Shown here piece by piece: positions 60,144-64,000 of a stretch of DNA of 64,000 nucleotides (positions are counted from its first letter, which is position 1; every line of letters starts with the position of its first letter). Below the pieces are notes generated by a model, which made no database searches, was not told the origin of the DNA, and was given only the letters and a program-made list of their open reading frames with translations. Source of the stretch: Brevipalpus yothersi (Eukaryota; Arthropoda; Arachnida; Trombidiformes; Tenuipalpidae). A program made the position numbers and the translations under genes. The stretch is taken from positions 1 to 64,000 of the forward strand of contig QZCP01000013.1 in assembly GCA_003956705.1 (NCBI GenBank). Reading direction: 5' to 3'.

Positions 60144-62312
60144 TCAATCACGATTTCAGTCATCCAACTCACTCTGGTATGTGTGTGACCAAGACCGGAG
60201 GAACATATCCTTCACATGATGTATCGATAACTGGATTAGGCTCATAAAAATTGCCAAAAGCTTGATCCTTTGGAATATCGGGGTAAAGATACTTCAAATG
60301 TTTGAGATCTTTAATCCGATCTGCGAGAGGCCTTATTTGAAAGTCTTTCTGTCCCCATGGCTTAATGTGTAGAACAGGCTTCGAATCGCTTGGTTTCATA
60401 TCAGTTTTTACAGTTGTGTAAGCAATGGTGATCGAACCGAGTTCGGTTTCACTGTATCGAAGAAGGAATGTTCCTTCTGGTTTGGTGGCCAACACTTCCT
60501 CGGTCTGTTTTCGACTTATGAAGCCGTAAATGCAGCGATTATCAGCGTTCCAAAGCTCCTTAAGATGGTCACGAGTGAGCTTCATAAGAGAATAGAACCA
60601 CTCCCAAAAGGTGAAATTTCGATCAGGTAACGGTTCTTTGGAAAATTGAGCCCAACTGAGGTGCAGTTTATTGTACTCAGCGAGATCAAAATTACGAAAT
60701 ACTTTGCAAGCAAGGAATCTGATATCTCCCGGTGTCATTTCAGACCCCACTGCCGCTTTGAACTTAAGATTGAGAACATGTCCAACTCTTTCCCATTCCA
60801 CTCGATCGGGTACAACGAAAGGAACTCTTTTTTCGGACGCAAATGCATTATCCCAAGTAACAGTTGCCCATGCATGATTCTCTTGATTTCCGTGGACAAT
60901 AACGACAACGGGGAGAGACAAAACCTTTTCGATCGAGAGAGAGAAGAGAAAAAGAGCGGTTAAAAATGGTAACTTGAATGTGGGTATGTGTGTGTGTGTG
61001 CGTGTGTGTGGAAAAAAGAGTTATCACTCACTTTAACATAATAAACCAACTCCCCTTCGGCAACTTTGAACATGGACTGGAATAAAAGAGCAAACTTTTC
61101 ATCCATAACAGATTCGGTACCTTTCTTTTCAGTGCGTTGAATTTTTTTCAATGTCATTGTGCGAAAACTGGCTGTATATTGTTTGGTACCGGGATGATAT
61201 TCCATTGGTGCTTCACGATTGAGTATTGCTCCACTAGCCTCTTTAATGTCTTTCACGTCTTCTGCTTGAACGATTGCTCGAGCTTGCGTTTCATTTACAA
61301 TCGTAACTCTAACCATAGGCCTGGTTCCATGAGTATTACCCAATGGACTGCCGATAAGAGATCTCACCGAGCATGGGAATCGTGTATTTGTTTTGAGAAC
61401 TTGTGGAGGTTGCTTATCAACAATAAATGTTGACTTCACCAGTCTACCAACGACATCTTCGATCTGGGTTCGCCATCGCTGATAGATGCCTGCGTTGTAA
61501 TACTCAGTGGAATTGACGGAAAAATTCATAGGTATTTTTGGATCCGAGTTGGGCTGAAGGTGCATTAGATTGATTTGTCTGAGAAGTTTGAGCCATATAT
61601 CGATCAAGCGTTCACACCAGCTTTGAATGTGATCAAGGTTACTATCTACTGTGACACCATTGCCGGACCATTGTTGCGCCATTTTAAAATAGTCGACATT
61701 CGCCAACACTTCCGTTTGAATTTGAAGAGCTTGTTTAAATATTGTATCAAGAGATCTTTGCCAATTTTCCCACAGAAAGTGGTGCTGTTGTTGTTGAGCT
61801 CGAACAAGGCTTTCCTTTTGTGATAAGGATAATTTGAATTTATTTGATGTCGAATCAGATTTAGTATCAGGCTTCTTGCTTGCTCGATCGAGCCACTCTT
61901 TAAGACGTAAGTACTCGTGTTGAAGACAATTAAGATCTTCTTGTTTTTCAAACATTTCCCTCATATGACTCTCTGCTCGACCGACAAACTGATCGAGCTC
62001 TTCGATTCGGCTTGCAATCGTGTGACAAGTATCATTAAACACATCTGTAGTGAAGGAAAAAGAAGTAATATTATTGATAGCCAAAAAAGCATAACGATGT
62101 TATTATCAAGAACGGTAATCGAGAGAGAATGTAAAGAAGAAAGTGTAACGTAAGCCATTCCCAGGTACAAATAACAATCACTGTCAATTAAGGTACTCAC
62201 TTTGTATAGGTGTGAAATTATTTTGACCACCAAAGCCGTTCTCCATCGTCACTTGCTGCTGTTGCTGTTGATTTTGTGGGTGGTTAGCGTACAAACAATC
62301 ACAGTCGTTCAT
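59353..62312 (-). CDS. STAT: STAT transcription factor, apparently without the N-terminal interaction domain
   Basis: Five exons: 62312-62201, 62044-61032, 60924-60173, 60005-59871, 59503-59353; 720 aa. After a 37-residue Gln-rich start comes the coiled-coil domain (residues about 40-210), the DNA-binding domain (STFIVDKQPPQVLKTNTRFP, MVRVTIVNE), the linker (FTFWEWFYSLMKL), the SH2 domain with the phosphate-binding Arg in GTFLLRYSE, and the tyrosine site CEGYVPPVLV. The acidic C-terminal exon (VDFLNLIADVDYDMDDIP) is a likely transactivation segment. Similarity is closest to STAT5/6 and arthropod STATs. The usual STAT_int domain of about 120 residues is not encoded here. An acceptor-like tattattag just before the start codon leaves open unseen upstream exons. 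Role: JAK/STAT signalling from cytoplasm to nucleus. Confidence 0.94.
60068..60141. repeat. (GA)n microsatellite in STAT intron 3
   Basis: About 74 bp of pure GA within the 167-bp intron between exons 3 and 4; CT on the gene strand. Confidence 0.97.
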
Positions 62313-62598
62313 ATTTTTCTAATAATAAAATATATTTATACATATATTTATTCATACAAGTATATTTGTGTGTATAAATATATGCCTCGATTGCTTTTCA
62401 CACAAGCAATACACACCGATCGTAGTAGATCGAGAAATAAACAGACACAAATTAATTGAAACAGTAAAGAGAGCGAGAGAGAGAGAGAGTGAAGAGGGAA
62501 TCAATGGAATGAGCGAGTATCGAGCAAAAAGCGCACAGTCTTTCACTGCATGAGTCGATCTCTCAATTCCTGGAAATTCGTGAGGTTCCTCCCACTCT

Positions 62599-62656
<58 letters not shown>

Positions 62657-63419
62657 GTGTACTTGTCATCGCACTGGGAGGAAGAGGAGAGAAGATTAAC
62701 GTGTGTAAGCCGAATCAGTAGAGTCTATGGGTGTTTTATGGGTATTCACATATGCAAGGCAAAGAGGCCTAAGAGAAGGCCTGAAAGAGGGTGAGAGAGA
62801 GAGGGAGGGAAAATAGTCTATGGAGGTCAAAAATAACTACTATCCAGTATCACCACGAGCTTGAACAATCTTGTTTTGTACAGCCATCTTTCGAATTTCA
62901 GCCTTTCGAAATGATAATCAAGAACATTTAGGTGAAAAGAAATTAGCTATATCGAATCTTAACTTTGCCAACGGACAATTGGAGTGATGGGTGGGGAAAA
63001 AGCTGTTCGCATCGGGAAAACTTGGGAAACAGTGGATTGAAATTATTGAAATTGAGTCATTTTTCAAGAATTTTTATAGAACTTCGAGTTTTCTTAATCA
63101 TTTACAAAAAAATTTACACTGAGCCATTCAGAATTCAGAAAATACCTAATTTTTTTCGTACAGCAAGATCAGCTCGGGCGAAAAGTGCTACAAATCATTC
63201 TTTGCATGACTTGGGCAGCAACTTGAAACGATTGACTGTTCCCACCGATCTAGAGCCGCACTGCTTGACCCTCTATCACGATGAGGGTCTGTCGCATAGA
63301 ACTTGATCGCAGAGATGGACAGTTCTTTTTCTTGTTCTTCTCTTTGAAATTCTAGTCGCAGCTCAAACCGAGTGAGCAATAGTGAAACATGATTGATTTC
63401 TTTCTATACTCAACAGTCC
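62313..63419. other. upstream region of STAT
   Basis: About 1.1 kb. I looked on the minus strand for exons encoding a STAT N-terminal domain and found none. A short ATG frame near 62890 (MAVQNKIVQARGD) stops quickly. The sequence includes a CT microsatellite (62599-62652) and is otherwise unremarkable. Confidence 0.5.
62599..62652. repeat. (CT)n microsatellite upstream of STAT
   Basis: About 54 bp of CT dinucleotides; a GA tract relative to the STAT strand. Confidence 0.97.
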
Positions 63420-63951
63420 TCAGCTGCTATCGAAAACTTTTGTAAACTCTAACATGGTTTTCTCGAGACGAATTTTCATGATCTCCAAGTTTTCTGTCAA
63501 CATTCCTCTCTCTTCATCTTCAATAGGCGAGTTTTCTCGTGTCTTTCGCTTCTTTTGTGGGGTTTCTGTGTGGATCAAACCAAGAAAAACGTTCATGAAT
63601 ACCATCAATCTCCTCAATGAAACAAAAGATATTCTTACCATGTTCAGTGATGACATCTTCAGATGCTGATAGACCCAAACATTTCTCTCTCAACATGATG
63701 AGAGGATTTTTTACCTCATTGATGAGAGATGCAGCAGGCTCACAATTGATGAGAGAAATTATGACTCGAAAATCCTTCAAATAAGAGAAAGAGTGTCAAA
63801 AGAGAAAATCTTATAAAATGCCAGATAAACTTACCCCAACCAGACTCTTTGCTTCTTTGACCAAGTCAGCTTTTTCCAAGCGGTCCAATAGAGATGAGAT
63901 GATAGATAAGACCTTAACTTTGAAATGTTGATTCATGATCAAGCCGTAAAC
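63420..63951 (-). CDS. 3' end of an unidentified gene, continues past the window
   Basis: Three terminal exons are visible: 63951-63835, 63774-63639 and 63565-63420, all with standard splice sites. They join to VYGLIMNQHFKVKVLSI ... LEKADLVKEAKSLVG|DFRVIISLINCEPAAS ... SEDVITEH|ETPQKKRKTRE and end in TKVFDSS. The translated part is helical, with a basic KKRK cluster that could be a nuclear localisation signal. I do not recognise the family from this fragment. The acceptor at 63952-63953 shows at least one more exon to the right. Confidence 0.7.
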
Positions 63952-64000
63952 CTGTAGATAAGATCAGTCACCGATTATGAATCAATTGAATCAATTGAAG

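Noticed and set aside
63188..63379. 63-codon minus-strand frame considered as a STAT N-terminal exon
   Set aside because: No similarity to STAT_int and no suitable splice sites linking it to the STAT exon at 62312.

Overview
This window is eukaryotic nuclear DNA, most likely from a small-genome arthropod; an acariform mite is my best guess, not a proof. The reasons are: GT-AG introns mostly 50-130 bp long; arthropod gene content (chitin deacetylase with a CBM14 domain, Stubble-like serine protease, mitochondrial-clan P450, SUR-type ABCC transporter, one STAT, copies derived from the nuclear receptor FTZ-F1); AT-rich intergenic DNA; and many long (GA/CT)n tracts. No rRNA, tRNA, CRISPR array, operon or bacterial feature is visible.

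Layout. 1-5.4 kb: CT/GA-rich sequence with no supportable gene. 5.4-10.2 kb: AAMP-like WD40 gene and a doublecortin-like kinase, both minus. 10.2-17.6 kb: a gene-poor accessory stretch with a broken FTZ-F1-like copy, an old reading frame interrupted by stops, a ~290 bp imperfect tandem duplication and a frameshifted unknown ORF. 17.6-27.5 kb: a compact housekeeping block of EXOSC10 (minus), TBL3/UTP13 (plus, head to head with EXOSC10), a small membrane-anchored coiled-coil protein, a D-2-hydroxyacid dehydrogenase and EXOSC7. 27.7-28.4 kb: a deletion-bearing relic of the serine protease gene that lies 25 kb away. 28.7-32.7 kb: cytosolic aconitase/IRP1. 33.2-33.9 kb: second FTZ-F1-like copy. 34.4-38.2 kb: chitin deacetylase-like gene with a changed catalytic motif. 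40.5-41.5 kb: secreted protein of unknown family. 42.0-48.9 kb: SUR-like ABCC transporter. 51.1-51.7 kb: third FTZ-F1-like copy. 52.6-56.0 kb: clip-type serine protease, divergent from a mitochondrial P450 (56.8-58.8 kb). 59.4-62.3 kb: STAT. 63.4-64 kb: 3' end of an unidentified gene that continues beyond the window.

Functional links. EXOSC10, EXOSC7 and TBL3 all act in nucleolar rRNA maturation and sit within 10 kb. The chitin deacetylase, the protease and perhaps the P450 fit cuticle and moulting biology. The most unusual content is the set of three intronless, decayed FTZ-F1-derived copies on the same strand about 20 kb apart, together with the rearranged protease relic. For seven genes (TBL3, EXOSC7, aconitase, chitin deacetylase, protease, P450, STAT) I summed the exon lengths from splice sites read by eye; each gives a whole number of codons and an uninterrupted frame, which supports those models.
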